From Finegoldia magna (GTDB taxonomy: Bacteria > Bacillota > Clostridia > Tissierellales > Peptoniphilaceae): DNA of 48,539 nucleotides. How positions within the stretch are numbered: the stretch's first letter is position 1; every line of letters starts with the position of its first letter. The stretch covers positions 1 to 48,539 of the forward strand of contig NZ_QGTH01000017.1 in NCBI RefSeq assembly GCF_003182075.1. Reading direction: 5' to 3'. This document shows, in pieces, positions 28,095-36,263 of this stretch. The position numbers were made by a program, and so were the translations under genes. The notes under the pieces were generated by a model. It was not told the DNA's origin. It saw only the letters and a list, made by a program, of their open reading frames with translations, and ran no database searches.

Positions 28095-28208
28095 ACTACC
28101 TCCTAATTTCATCTTTATTTTATTATATAGGCTAAAATTCATATTTACTAGTGATTACTTATTGAAATTTTCTATATATCTCTTAAGTTTTTATGTTTTT
28201 ATCTATAA

Positions 28209-28218
28209 GTGGTATAAT
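28209..28218 (+). promoter_or_regulatory. Extended -10 promoter of the ECF S-component gene
   Basis: GTGGTATAAT lies about 27 bases before the ATG at 28245. The short leader leaves no room for a riboswitch, unusual for a vitamin transporter component. Confidence 0.6.
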
Positions 28219-28244
28219 TGTATAAATGATTTAAGGAGGAAAAA

Positions 28245-28796
28245 ATGAAATTAACTACAAAAGATTTGACTAAAATCGGAGTATTTGGTGCTTTAACTAT
28301 CGTTCTTGGGCTTACTCCTTTGGGAATGATTCCGATTGGACCTGTTAGAGTGACCACACTACATATTCCAACTATTGTTGCTGCTTTGGTTGCAGGACCT
28401 TGGGTTAGTTTATTCGTGGGATTATTGTTCGGTTTGTTTTCATTGGTAAATAATATTATTGCACCGACAATTCTTTCATTTATGTTCTACAATCCATTGG
28501 TTTCTGTGCTTCCAAGGGTTTTGATAGCTGTTGTAACTTATCAAGTTTACAACAAATTAAGAGACAAAAACGATGTGATTCGCTACGGAATTCCAGCAAT
28601 TTGTGGAAGCGTTATGAACACAGTTGGCGTTTTGGGAATGGCGTTTATTTGTCATTCAAAGCAAATCGAAAGCGTTATGCATGTCAAAGCACAATATTTT
28701 CTTGGAGGAATTGTCGCTACGAATATGCCTTTTGAAATCGTGATATCATTCGTGTTGGCGATTTTGATTGCAAAAAGTGTAAACAAAAATAAATAG
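28245..28796 (+). CDS. ECF transporter S component
   Basis: The 183-residue protein is a substrate-binding membrane subunit of an energy-coupling-factor vitamin transporter. It has about six spans, starts with TKDLTKIGVFGALTIVLGLTPLG, the usual S-component opening, and continues with HIPTIVAALVAGPWVSLFVGLLFG, which carries the small-residue surface used to dock on EcfT. The substrate is not evident; PanT/HmpT-like proteins are the nearest in feel. AAGGAGG precedes the ATG. It is monocistronic, and EcfAAT subunits are not in the window, so it would use a shared module. Confidence 0.85.
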   Translation: MKLTTKDLTKIGVFGALTIVLGLTPLGMIPIGPVRVTTLHIPTIVAALVAGPWVSLFVGLLFGLFSLVNNIIAPTILSFMFYNPLVSVLPRVLIAVVTYQVYNKLRDKNDVIRYGIPAICGSVMNTVGVLGMAFICHSKQIESVMHVKAQYFLGGIVATNMPFEIVISFVLAILIAKSVNKNK

Positions 28797-28809
28797 TTCA
28801 ATTAAAAAA

Positions 28810-28835
28810 TCCACAAGATTTTGAAAATCTTGTGG
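28810..28835. terminator. Bidirectional terminator
   Basis: TCCACAAGATTT pairs with AAATCTTGTGGA around TGA, with T runs on each strand. It separates the convergent S-component and sdaAA genes. Confidence 0.92.
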
Positions 28836-28848
28836 ATAATTTTTTGTT

Positions 28849-29748
28849 TTAATCTTCGACGTCATCACTGATGTTGCAAGATCCCAAAAATCTTCTTCTG
28901 ATATCTTGACCAGTTTTTGTTCCTGCAACTCCACCCATTCCTGTTTCTCTCAATGATGGTGGAAGAGTTTTGCCGACTTTTCTCATCGCTTGGCACACTT
29001 CTTCGAATGGAACTATACTTGTGATTCCTGCCAATGCCATATCAGCGCTAATCATTGCGTTTGTAACTCCCATTGCATTTCTGAATGTGCAAGGATATTC
29101 TACAAGTCCTGCGATCGGGTCGCATACAAGTCCCAATACATGTAGGATTGCAAATGATGCTCCGTGGAATATTTGCTCAATAGATCCACCTCTTAAAAAT
29201 ATCAATGCACCTGCTGCCATCGCTGCTGCAGATCCTGTTTCTGCTTGGCAACCTCCGTCAGCGCCAGAAAATGTTGCGTATTTTCCCAACAATTGTCCAA
29301 CACCGATAGCTACTAACATTGCATCGATAAGTTCTTCATGTGAGCAGTTGTATCTTTGTTTAAAACTCATAAGAGCTGCTGGCAAAATTCCCGACGAACC
29401 TGCAGTAGGTGATGCTACGATTTTTCCCATAGCCGCACTGATTTCCAATGTTGAAAAAGCCATCGCCATTGCTTCTGCTGTAAATTGTCCTACTATTGGT
29501 TCATTTTCATTTGCATAAACGTGCATTTTATGTGCAAATCCGTCTATCATTTTTTGATTAGTCACTGAAGGTGTTTCCAAGAAATCTGTCGCAGATTTTT
29601 CCATAACATCTAGCATATGTGACAATTCACTTCTGATGAATTCTTCAGATTTGCCAGTTCTTTCATTTTCTATTTCTATAACGTATTCGTAAAAAGGTCT
29701 GTTTTCCCTCTTAACAGTATTGATTATTTCTAATGATGTATCAAACAT
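28849..29748 (-). CDS. sdaAA: L-serine dehydratase, iron-sulfur-dependent, alpha subunit
   Basis: With SdaAB it deaminates L-serine to pyruvate and ammonia using a [4Fe-4S] cluster. The 299-residue chain has the family core SPTAGSSGILPAAL and GADGGCQAETGSAAAMAAG. Cluster cysteines are expected in GGCQAE and in CDPIAGLVEYPC, where the two Cys are 11 residues apart. A further Cys near the C-terminus (GSCNISDD) matches the tail cysteine known to occupy the active site in related enzymes. It lies 9 bases after sdaAB. The pyruvate formed can feed PflB in this organism. Confidence 0.95.
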   Translation of the reverse strand: MFDTSLEIINTVKRENRPFYEYVIEIENERTGKSEEFIRSELSHMLDVMEKSATDFLETPSVTNQKMIDGFAHKMHVYANENEPIVGQFTAEAMAMAFSTLEISAAMGKIVASPTAGSSGILPAALMSFKQRYNCSHEELIDAMLVAIGVGQLLGKYATFSGADGGCQAETGSAAAMAAGALIFLRGGSIEQIFHGASFAILHVLGLVCDPIAGLVEYPCTFRNAMGVTNAMISADMALAGITSIVPFEEVCQAMRKVGKTLPPSLRETGMGGVAGTKTGQDIRRRFLGSCNISDDVED

Positions 29749-29757
29749 AAACTCTCC

Positions 29758-30420
29758 TTAATTTCGTTGAATATATTTTGTGAAAAGAAATCTATCGTCT
29801 TTTAATAAATTTTCTGTCAAATCTTCGCCGATATTTTTGTCTAATTCAACAATCAAAGTTACTATTCCGTCATGTTTCAACGTCTTCATTCCTTCGATGT
29901 TGTAACCATTTCTGGCAAGTTCTGAAGAAATATCCGCAATAATTCCTCTTACATCCACGTATTTCAATAAAATTGTAGGATAGCTTCCTGTAAATTGAAC
30001 AGCTATTCCGTTGATATCAATGATTTCAATATTTCCTCCACCAATTGATGAGCCAACGATGTACATAGTAGTTCCATCTTCGTATGTAAATGTAATCTTC
30101 GCAGTATTTGGATGCACATCCCCTAAGTCAGCTTCTCTGAAAACATAGTCAATTCCTCTTTGATCAGCGATTGCAAATGAATCTCTAAGTCTAATGTCGT
30201 CTGGTTCAATTCCCAATACACCAGCTAATAAGGCTCTGTCTGTACCGTGACCTTTGTAAGTTTTCGCAAATGATCCATGAAGATCAAACTCAACTTTTGT
30301 GAACTCATTTCCAGCAATCATAAGAGCAGTCTTTGCAATTCTACAAGCACCTGCAGTGTGAGAGCTAGAAGGTCCAATCATTACAGGTCCCAAAATATCA
30401 AATATATTATATTCTCCCAT
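29758..30420 (-). CDS. sdaAB: L-serine dehydratase, iron-sulfur-dependent, beta subunit
   Basis: The 220-residue beta subunit begins with FDILGPVMIGPSSSHTAGACRIA, the diagnostic GPSSSHTAG loop that helps form the active site at the subunit interface. The C-terminal third (about residues 148-220, VDVRGIIADISSELARNGYNIEGM) is an ACT domain of the type that may sense amino acids. GGGGG precedes the ATG and an extended -10 (TATGATATAAT) lies 30 bases upstream. It is the first gene of a two-gene operon ending at 28810-28835. Confidence 0.95.
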   Translation of the reverse strand: MGEYNIFDILGPVMIGPSSSHTAGACRIAKTALMIAGNEFTKVEFDLHGSFAKTYKGHGTDRALLAGVLGIEPDDIRLRDSFAIADQRGIDYVFREADLGDVHPNTAKITFTYEDGTTMYIVGSSIGGGNIEIIDINGIAVQFTGSYPTILLKYVDVRGIIADISSELARNGYNIEGMKTLKHDGIVTLIVELDKNIGEDLTENLLKDDRFLFTKYIQRN

Positions 30421-30448
30421 AAAAACCCCCTAAGTATTTTCCTTAACA

Positions 30449-30459
30449 ATTATATCATA
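30449..30459 (-). promoter_or_regulatory. Extended -10 promoter of sdaAB-sdaAA
   Basis: Minus-strand TATGATATAAT, the same 11-mer as upstream of murA. Confidence 0.65.
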
Positions 30460-30501
30460 TCAAATTCAGTGGATAAAGAAAAACAGGAAAATTTTCCTAA
30501 A

Positions 30502-30527
30502 AAAAAGAGAGGCTCAAAGCCTCCCTC
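30502..30527 (-). terminator. Terminator of the CWB2-CAP gene
   Basis: On the minus strand GAGGGAGGCT-TTG-AGCCTCTC is followed by T8, directly after the stop at 30532. Confidence 0.9.
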
Positions 30528-30531
30528 AATT

Positions 30532-32052
30532 TTATTTTAAGTTGAAAAATCCTGCTGGATCGTTGGTTTCATCTGCAAACCAAATATCAGCATATCTACC
30601 GTTAATTGAAACTCCCATCACGCTAATAGTGTTCCAGCCTTCTTCTCCAATGATAACTTTGTTGTGACCTGGAGAATTCTTCCAAATATTAAGCGCTCTT
30701 GTTGCTGCATCTTCTGTTGTGAAATCACTCATTGCAGAAATTTCGTATCCGTCAACTTTGAAGTTTGTCAATTCTTTTGGTTTGTTCCACATACCTTCTT
30801 TGTATTCGTGATCTGGTGTGTACATTACCGGTTTCCATTTTCCGTGATTTGACCAACTGTGAAGATTTGCTGCTATTCCTCTTTTGTCCTTCCAACTTTC
30901 GCTGTAATATTTGTTTTGGTCGTTGTTGTGAGTTCTTGCAACAAATGTCAATGACTTAGAAACCTTTAATGGCTTCAATCCTTTTGATTTACGATAGTCA
31001 TTGATTCTTTTAGCTAATTCTTCTTCTCTTAATGAAAGAGGTGTGTTGATGTTGAAGTTAGAAAGATTAGTGTCTTTTACTCTTTTTCCTTCAGTATTTG
31101 GTTTTTGTTCTGGTTTCTTTTCTGGTTTATATTCGCCAGTTAATTTTTCATATTGAGTTTTTGAAACTGATTTTTCGCCACCAACAATACTTATATTTTT
31201 AATTCCTTTTTTGTCTATAAATTCTTTTATTCTGTCAATTGCTGAATCGTCAGATAATAAAATTCCTGAATTCATTTTAACTGCAAGTGGTGCTGCTGAT
31301 AAAGCATCTGGATAATCTCTTCCATCAGCGATTACAGCTTTTTCAGTTGTACCGATTTGTTTCATTACTTCTATTGAAGTATCATTTCTATTCTTGCCGG
31401 AAATTCTTGCTACATTTTCCAATCCTTTAATACTTACAGAATTTTTGCCGCCAATTATAGTGCTGATGTCTTTTGCTTCAACACCTTTTGGCAAGGTTTT
31501 TCCGTTAGTTAATACAAGAGTTTTGTTTTTTGAAATAGCGTAAGGAGCTGCAGACAAAGCATCAGCGAACTTTTCACCATTAGCCAATACGATATTGTTC
31601 TTAGCATTTAATGCTTCAGCTACTTTTGTTGATGTTTCGTATCTGTCATTTCCAGAAATTCTAGTGATTTTTTTACCTTGAAGTTTTAGTGTTTTTTCTA
31701 CACTTTCAGATACAGATCCTTTACCACCGATAATGATGATTTCTTTCGCTCCAAGTCTGTCGATTTCTTTTTGCAAATCAGAAGATGCTCCTGCTTTTTC
31801 TGTCAATAAAATTGGTGCTTGATCCGCAAAGTTTCCAGCAGTCAATGCATCAGCAAATTTTTCGCCGCTAACTACGACAACTTTATCACTCTTTGAAAAA
31901 GCGTGCTTGCTAATTTCGATTGATGTGTCGTATCTATTATTGCCTTTAATTCTTTGAACATCTACATCTTTTGCAGCAAATGACACTTGTGGAATTATGT
32001 TTGCTAGTATTACTCCTGCTAACATTAATCCCAATACTTTTTTGTTTTTCAT
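30532..32052 (-). CDS. CWB2-anchored CAP (SCP-like) domain surface protein
   Basis: The secreted protein (506 residues) has a signal peptide (VLGLMLAGVILANIIPQVSFA), three CWB2 wall-binding repeats (about residues 35-320, each with GNxRYDTS, GNDRYETS or GKNRNDTS starts), a short linker, and a C-terminal CAP domain (about 345-505). CAP marks are the LREEELAKRINDYRKSKGLKPL start, conserved His in RTHNNDQ and LHSWSNHGKW, and ALNIWKNSPGHNKVI. CAP functions in bacteria are mostly unknown. The earlier ATG at 32070 is rejected because AAGGAG lies inside it, 8 bases before the ATG at 32050-32052. A good promoter lies upstream. Confidence 0.92.
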   Translation of the reverse strand: MKNKKVLGLMLAGVILANIIPQVSFAAKDVDVQRIKGNNRYDTSIEISKHAFSKSDKVVVVSGEKFADALTAGNFADQAPILLTEKAGASSDLQKEIDRLGAKEIIIIGGKGSVSESVEKTLKLQGKKITRISGNDRYETSTKVAEALNAKNNIVLANGEKFADALSAAPYAISKNKTLVLTNGKTLPKGVEAKDISTIIGGKNSVSIKGLENVARISGKNRNDTSIEVMKQIGTTEKAVIADGRDYPDALSAAPLAVKMNSGILLSDDSAIDRIKEFIDKKGIKNISIVGGEKSVSKTQYEKLTGEYKPEKKPEQKPNTEGKRVKDTNLSNFNINTPLSLREEELAKRINDYRKSKGLKPLKVSKSLTFVARTHNNDQNKYYSESWKDKRGIAANLHSWSNHGKWKPVMYTPDHEYKEGMWNKPKELTNFKVDGYEISAMSDFTTEDAATRALNIWKNSPGHNKVIIGEEGWNTISVMGVSINGRYADIWFADETNDPAGFFNLK

Positions 32053-32123
32053 AATTTTTCTCCTTCTCATTATTAATACTAGGTTTCCTTATGTATGGAT
32101 ATCGTTTTTTTATTTGCAATTAT

Positions 32124-32152
32124 ATTATACATCATAAATGTATTAAAGTAAA
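32124..32152 (-). promoter_or_regulatory. Promoter of the CWB2-CAP gene
   Basis: Minus-strand TTTACT (32152-32147) and TATAAT (32129-32124) are 17 bases apart. The start would be near 32117, leaving a leader of about 65 bases. The rest of the 270-base gap to 32340 shows only the next terminator. Confidence 0.75.
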
Positions 32153-32312
32153 AATCTTTTTGTGACGTTATTTCCTATTAAAACAGTCCACATTTTTTTA
32201 TAACAAACTATTACAATTTTGGGTTTAACTTTTCCAATTTTAAGATTTAGAAATCAACAATTTCAGTAGTCTAGATATTCGTGCATGAAGTTTGCTATTA
32301 CTATAAATAAAA

Positions 32313-32337
32313 AATGGTCCCTATAAAAGAGACCATT
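32313..32337 (-). terminator. Terminator of the CWB2-C39 gene
   Basis: On the minus strand AATGGTC pairs with GACCATT and is followed by T6, just after the stop at 32341. Confidence 0.85.
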
Positions 32338-32340
32338 CAT

Positions 32341-34374
32341 CTATCTTACTACTACTGCCATTCTTCTTGACAAATAATTTTCAGATAATTCACTGTATGA
32401 TTTTGTGATTTCGTTTGAGTACCAAGGATCTGCAATGTAGAATCTGTTTGTTTTTGGATTGTAGCCGTTGATGCAGATTCCGTGGTTGTTTGCAAAAAAT
32501 CTCTTTCCGTAAACATTAGTTGACCATTTTGGTTTTTCCCATCTTAATGTTCCGTAGTACATAATTGTGTTACCATTTTGAAGTTCCGCTATTATATCTC
32601 TCATATTTGAACCAGAAATATTTTCTGCTTTTCCATTTGCAAATCTGTTCGCAAACTTAGTCATCGGTTCTGGATTCATATATGTCGCCATAACTCTTGT
32701 GTGGTAATAAGCATCCCAAACATAAGGATTTCTTGAAAAACCTGTGTTGTTATTATTAGTGTTCATAGGAAGTTGATTCAAAAATTCGTTGTAAGTGTAC
32801 TCTAACGCATAACCTTTTGCTTGTAATGCATGATACATTGCAGTAGGTTCGCAACCAATTGGGGCAGCTTTTTGTTTAATGCCACGTTGTGATTTTGGAT
32901 TCATTTGGTTCATTATATTTGGAACTGTAATGTGTGAAATTCCAAAATCTTGTGGATTGTAGTATTTGAATCCTTCCGGTCTAATCCATCCCTTAATTCC
33001 GTTAAATGACAAATTAACCCATTTATCTTCAACCTTAACAACCTTCAAAATCTTGTTAACTGCAACATCGATTACTTTTTTCGCTGTGTCTTTCATTTCT
33101 GTTAACAAAGTGATAGCTTTGTTATTAACAACGTAATCTTTTAATCTGAATACATTTCTATCAGTTTTATAAACTTTGATTAATTCTTTCTTTAATAAAG
33201 CGTTCTTGATATTTGTGAAGCAATCATCTGAGATAGATTTTTCTCCGCCAAATACATAAGATTTTTCTTCTACATTTAAACCTTTCAAGTAGTTTTCATG
33301 AGTTTGAGTTTTGTTAGAAGAATTCGCTTCTTTTTCCAATTGAATGTTATCTTTTGGAACTAAAACAATTGGCGCGTCGATTTTTTGACTAACCGGAGCT
33401 GCTGCTAATGCATCTGCATACACCTCTCCTGTTGTAAATATAGCTTTTTTGGCGTTTGGATAAGCGATTTTGGATACTTCAACGCTTGTTTTGTATCTGT
33501 CATGACCTGCAATTCTTGTGGATTTCAAATTAAGAATTCTGTCGATTTCTGCTTTTACAGAATCGCTAATGCTGTTAGCTCCACCTACGATATAACTTTT
33601 TAAAATCTTTGTCTTATCGATTGATGATAAATACTCTTTGATTGATGTAGGTAGTGTGTTTTTTTGTACTAGAAGAATTGAAGATTTTGTTTTGTTTGCA
33701 AGTCCAACCGAACTCAAACTATCTGCATAATTTTCCCCACTTGCAAACACCAAAGTGTCCGCATCTTTCTTGTTCTTTGCTAATTTTGCGTTGACAGCGT
33801 ATCTGTCATGTCCGTCGATTCTTTCAACTTCGATTCCCATTTTTTTCAAAAATTCTTCAACATCTTTGCTGATTGTCTTTTCGCCACCAATGATGTGAAC
33901 TTTTTTGATGTTTTTGTTCTTTAGTTGTTCTCTAGTCTTTTCGTTTAGCTTTGAACCTTCAGTGTACAAAATCGGCATCTTACCGTCAGTGATGTTGCCA
34001 GAGCTTATCGCATCGGCAAATACTTCGCTTGATGTAAGTACAACTTCTTCTGCCTTGTCGAAAAACTCATCGTGAATCTTATTTGCAGATTCAAATCTGT
34101 CATGTCCTTCGACTCTTTCAGCTACGTTTTTGTCCGTAAGAACTTCCTTGTGTTCTTCCTTTGTTGGTTGTTCATTTGGTTGTTCTTCGTCCTTTTTTTC
34201 TGCTTGGTCAGCTTTTTCTGTAGAATTTTCTTGTTCTGAACTATTTTCGGGATTTAATTGTTCGTCATTTACTTCAACTTTTGGTGAAATAATGTTTTCT
34301 TCTTCGGCGTAACTAATTCCTGTTGTCATTGAAAATGCTAGTAGAAAAGCTATCAATAACTTCTTTTTATTCAT
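32341..34374 (-). CDS. CWB2-anchored C39-like cysteine peptidase surface protein
   Basis: The 677-residue protein has a signal peptide (LLIAFLLAFSMTTGISYA), an acidic Glu/Gln-rich linker (about 25-80), three CWB2 repeats (about 85-395, each starting GHDRFES, GHDRYAV or GHDRYKTS), an SH3-like segment (about 400-470, VEDKWVNLSFNGIKGWIR) and a C-terminal C39_2-type papain-fold domain. Candidate catalytic residues are Cys in IGCEPTAMYHAL, His in NNHGICINGYN and Asp in YIADPWYS. It may cut proteins or peptidoglycan peptides at the wall; the target is unknown. AAGGAGG precedes the ATG, which matches the signal peptide start. Its CWB2 repeats differ (GHDRY) from those of the two neighbours (GADRY, GNxRY). 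Confidence 0.9.
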   Translation of the reverse strand: MNKKKLLIAFLLAFSMTTGISYAEEENIISPKVEVNDEQLNPENSSEQENSTEKADQAEKKDEEQPNEQPTKEEHKEVLTDKNVAERVEGHDRFESANKIHDEFFDKAEEVVLTSSEVFADAISSGNITDGKMPILYTEGSKLNEKTREQLKNKNIKKVHIIGGEKTISKDVEEFLKKMGIEVERIDGHDRYAVNAKLAKNKKDADTLVFASGENYADSLSSVGLANKTKSSILLVQKNTLPTSIKEYLSSIDKTKILKSYIVGGANSISDSVKAEIDRILNLKSTRIAGHDRYKTSVEVSKIAYPNAKKAIFTTGEVYADALAAAPVSQKIDAPIVLVPKDNIQLEKEANSSNKTQTHENYLKGLNVEEKSYVFGGEKSISDDCFTNIKNALLKKELIKVYKTDRNVFRLKDYVVNNKAITLLTEMKDTAKKVIDVAVNKILKVVKVEDKWVNLSFNGIKGWIRPEGFKYYNPQDFGISHITVPNIMNQMNPKSQRGIKQKAAPIGCEPTAMYHALQAKGYALEYTYNEFLNQLPMNTNNNNTGFSRNPYVWDAYYHTRVMATYMNPEPMTKFANRFANGKAENISGSNMRDIIAELQNGNTIMYYGTLRWEKPKWSTNVYGKRFFANNHGICINGYNPKTNRFYIADPWYSNEITKSYSELSENYLSRRMAVVVR

Positions 34375-34393
34375 ACCTTCCTCCTTAATAAAA

Positions 34394-34404
34394 ATTATAC
34401 CACA
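34394..34404 (-). promoter_or_regulatory. Extended -10 promoter of the CWB2-C39 gene
   Basis: Minus-strand ATGTGGTATAAT just upstream of the ribosome binding site gives a very short leader. Confidence 0.6.
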
Positions 34405-34427
34405 TATTTAGGAAGTAATATCATTTT

Positions 34428-36263
34428 CTATACGTAAAATTCCGCTTGTGCATCCCACAATTTCTTGTACATTCCTTTCTTGGAAATCAAGCTATCGTGA
34501 TCTCCAGTTTCAGCAATTTCTCCTTTGTCGAACACGATAATTTTGTCGGAGAATTTGCAACTAGACAACCTGTGTGAGATAAAAATTGCAGTTCTATCTT
34601 TGATTATTTCGCCCAATTTCTCGTAAATTTCCGCCTCACTTATAGGGTCAAGGCTCGCAGTCGGTTCATCCAATATCAAGAACGGACTGTCTTGGTACAA
34701 TGCTCTTGCGATAGCGATTTTTTGTTCTTGACCTTTGGAAACGCTAATTCCATTTTCGTCGATATCTTTGTACAGATAAGTTTGGATCCCCTTGTCCCAT
34801 TTTTGAACATCATCGTACATCCCAACATCTTTTAGCGATTGAACTACTTTTTCTTTGTCGTAATCCATTCCCGAAGCGATATTTTGCGCCAATGGATATG
34901 CGAACAAATTAAAATCTTGGAACACAACTGAGAATATTTTCAAATACTCATCGTATCTGTATTTTTTGATGTTAATTCCATTCAACAAGATTTCCCCTTC
35001 AGTAACATCGTAAAATCTAATCAACAACTTCACAAAAGTAGTCTTGCCACAACCGTTTTGCCCTACAATCGCCAATTTTTTCCCAAGGTCGAATTTCAAA
35101 TTGATATTTTTCAATACCCAACTGTCAGTTCCAGGATATTTGAAGCTGACATTTTTGAATTCGACTTCGTATTTTTTGTCGGATCTTTTTTCCGTAGTCA
35201 AACTTCCATTGTAAAACTCCGATTTTTTGTGCAAATAATCCATCGTAAGTTCTGCGTACGGAGTGTTACCTTTGTACAATGCAACGCCTTCCAAGAATTT
35301 CGACAAATTGCTCGTAAAATTTATCAAACTTCCCAAATATTGGCTGAGCATTCCTATTGAAATAGCACCAAGTAATGATTTGGATACTACAACAAGATAA
35401 ATCAACAAAACTTGTAATTTCGAGAAAAATTCGCTGAGTATTTTGTATGTGACACCTTCTGTCGACATAATTCTGTCAAAAACTCCACCAGGATTGAAAA
35501 CCCCACATTCATTAAGCATATTAGATGCAATATTATATTGACGATACATTCTAGTATCAAGCATTCTATATTGATCTCTCATCCTAGAACAATAAAATGA
35601 GAACACTCGATTTCCAAATTTTCCTTCTTCATTTATTTTATGCCAAATTTCAAATTGTTTTGCGTTAATTTTCTGTGAAATCCACGATAAAAATACAACC
35701 ACTACAATCAACAAAACATTTATCCAGACGCTATTTAGAAACGAAAAACTTTCTGGTGCGTTCCAGCTTGTAATGAGAAATTGATACGACAACACCAAAC
35801 TACCTATCATCGCCAATAAAGACTCCAATATCATATCGTATGCGTAAAGAACTCTTATAATTCCGAATTCACCGAAGTTTATGTTTTGTTCTATATTCGA
35901 TTTTTCTCCAATAATTTCTGTATCTTGGGATTGTTTGTAATCCAATTCATTGTATTTTTCGGATAAAATATGAAAAAATATCTCGTATTTCTTGTCATTG
36001 TATGTGTTTTGGATTTTATTCGTCAAGGCGATAATAATTTGAATGAAAAACACTGACAACAAAGCAATTACTGCCCATTTACCTACAAATCGCACAGGCA
36101 TCTTGTTGACAATTCCATCTATCATTCTAGCAGATGCGTAAATACTAATTAACGGGAAAACTGCTGAGAATAAACAGTTAAGAGTGTAGTTGATGATTAG
36201 TTTTTTGTAATTTTTCCACAAAACACTCCAAGTATCTTTGAATAGTTTAAGATTCTTTTGCAT
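34428..36263 (-). CDS. ABC exporter half-transporter (degenerate signature motif)
   Basis: A fused permease-ATPase of about 611 residues: an N-terminal six-span membrane domain (to about 330) and a nucleotide-binding domain with Walker A GQNGCGKTT and Walker B FLILDEPTASLD. The signature reads VSKGQEQK instead of LSGGQ, whereas the partner gene has LSGGETQK. Such asymmetry is typical of heterodimeric exporters with one degenerate site. The frame is open to 36320, but GGGAGG lies before the ATG at 36261-36263, overlapping the partner's end by 17 bases. The cluster with a LytTR/GHKL pair suggests peptide export or resistance, by inference. Confidence 0.9.
   Translation of the reverse strand: MQKNLKLFKDTWSVLWKNYKKLIINYTLNCLFSAVFPLISIYASARMIDGIVNKMPVRFVGKWAVIALLSVFFIQIIIALTNKIQNTYNDKKYEIFFHILSEKYNELDYKQSQDTEIIGEKSNIEQNINFGEFGIIRVLYAYDMILESLLAMIGSLVLSYQFLITSWNAPESFSFLNSVWINVLLIVVVVFLSWISQKINAKQFEIWHKINEEGKFGNRVFSFYCSRMRDQYRMLDTRMYRQYNIASNMLNECGVFNPGGVFDRIMSTEGVTYKILSEFFSKLQVLLIYLVVVSKSLLGAISIGMLSQYLGSLINFTSNLSKFLEGVALYKGNTPYAELTMDYLHKKSEFYNGSLTTEKRSDKKYEVEFKNVSFKYPGTDSWVLKNINLKFDLGKKLAIVGQNGCGKTTFVKLLIRFYDVTEGEILLNGINIKKYRYDEYLKIFSVVFQDFNLFAYPLAQNIASGMDYDKEKVVQSLKDVGMYDDVQKWDKGIQTYLYKDIDENGISVSKGQEQKIAIARALYQDSPFLILDEPTASLDPISEAEIYEKLGEIIKDRTAIFISHRLSSCKFSDKIIVFDKGEIAETGDHDSLISKKGMYKKLWDAQAEFYV

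Noticed and set aside
28143-28244. Vitamin riboswitch before the ECF S-component gene
   Set aside because: The extended -10 lies only about 27 bases before the start codon, leaving no room for an aptamer.
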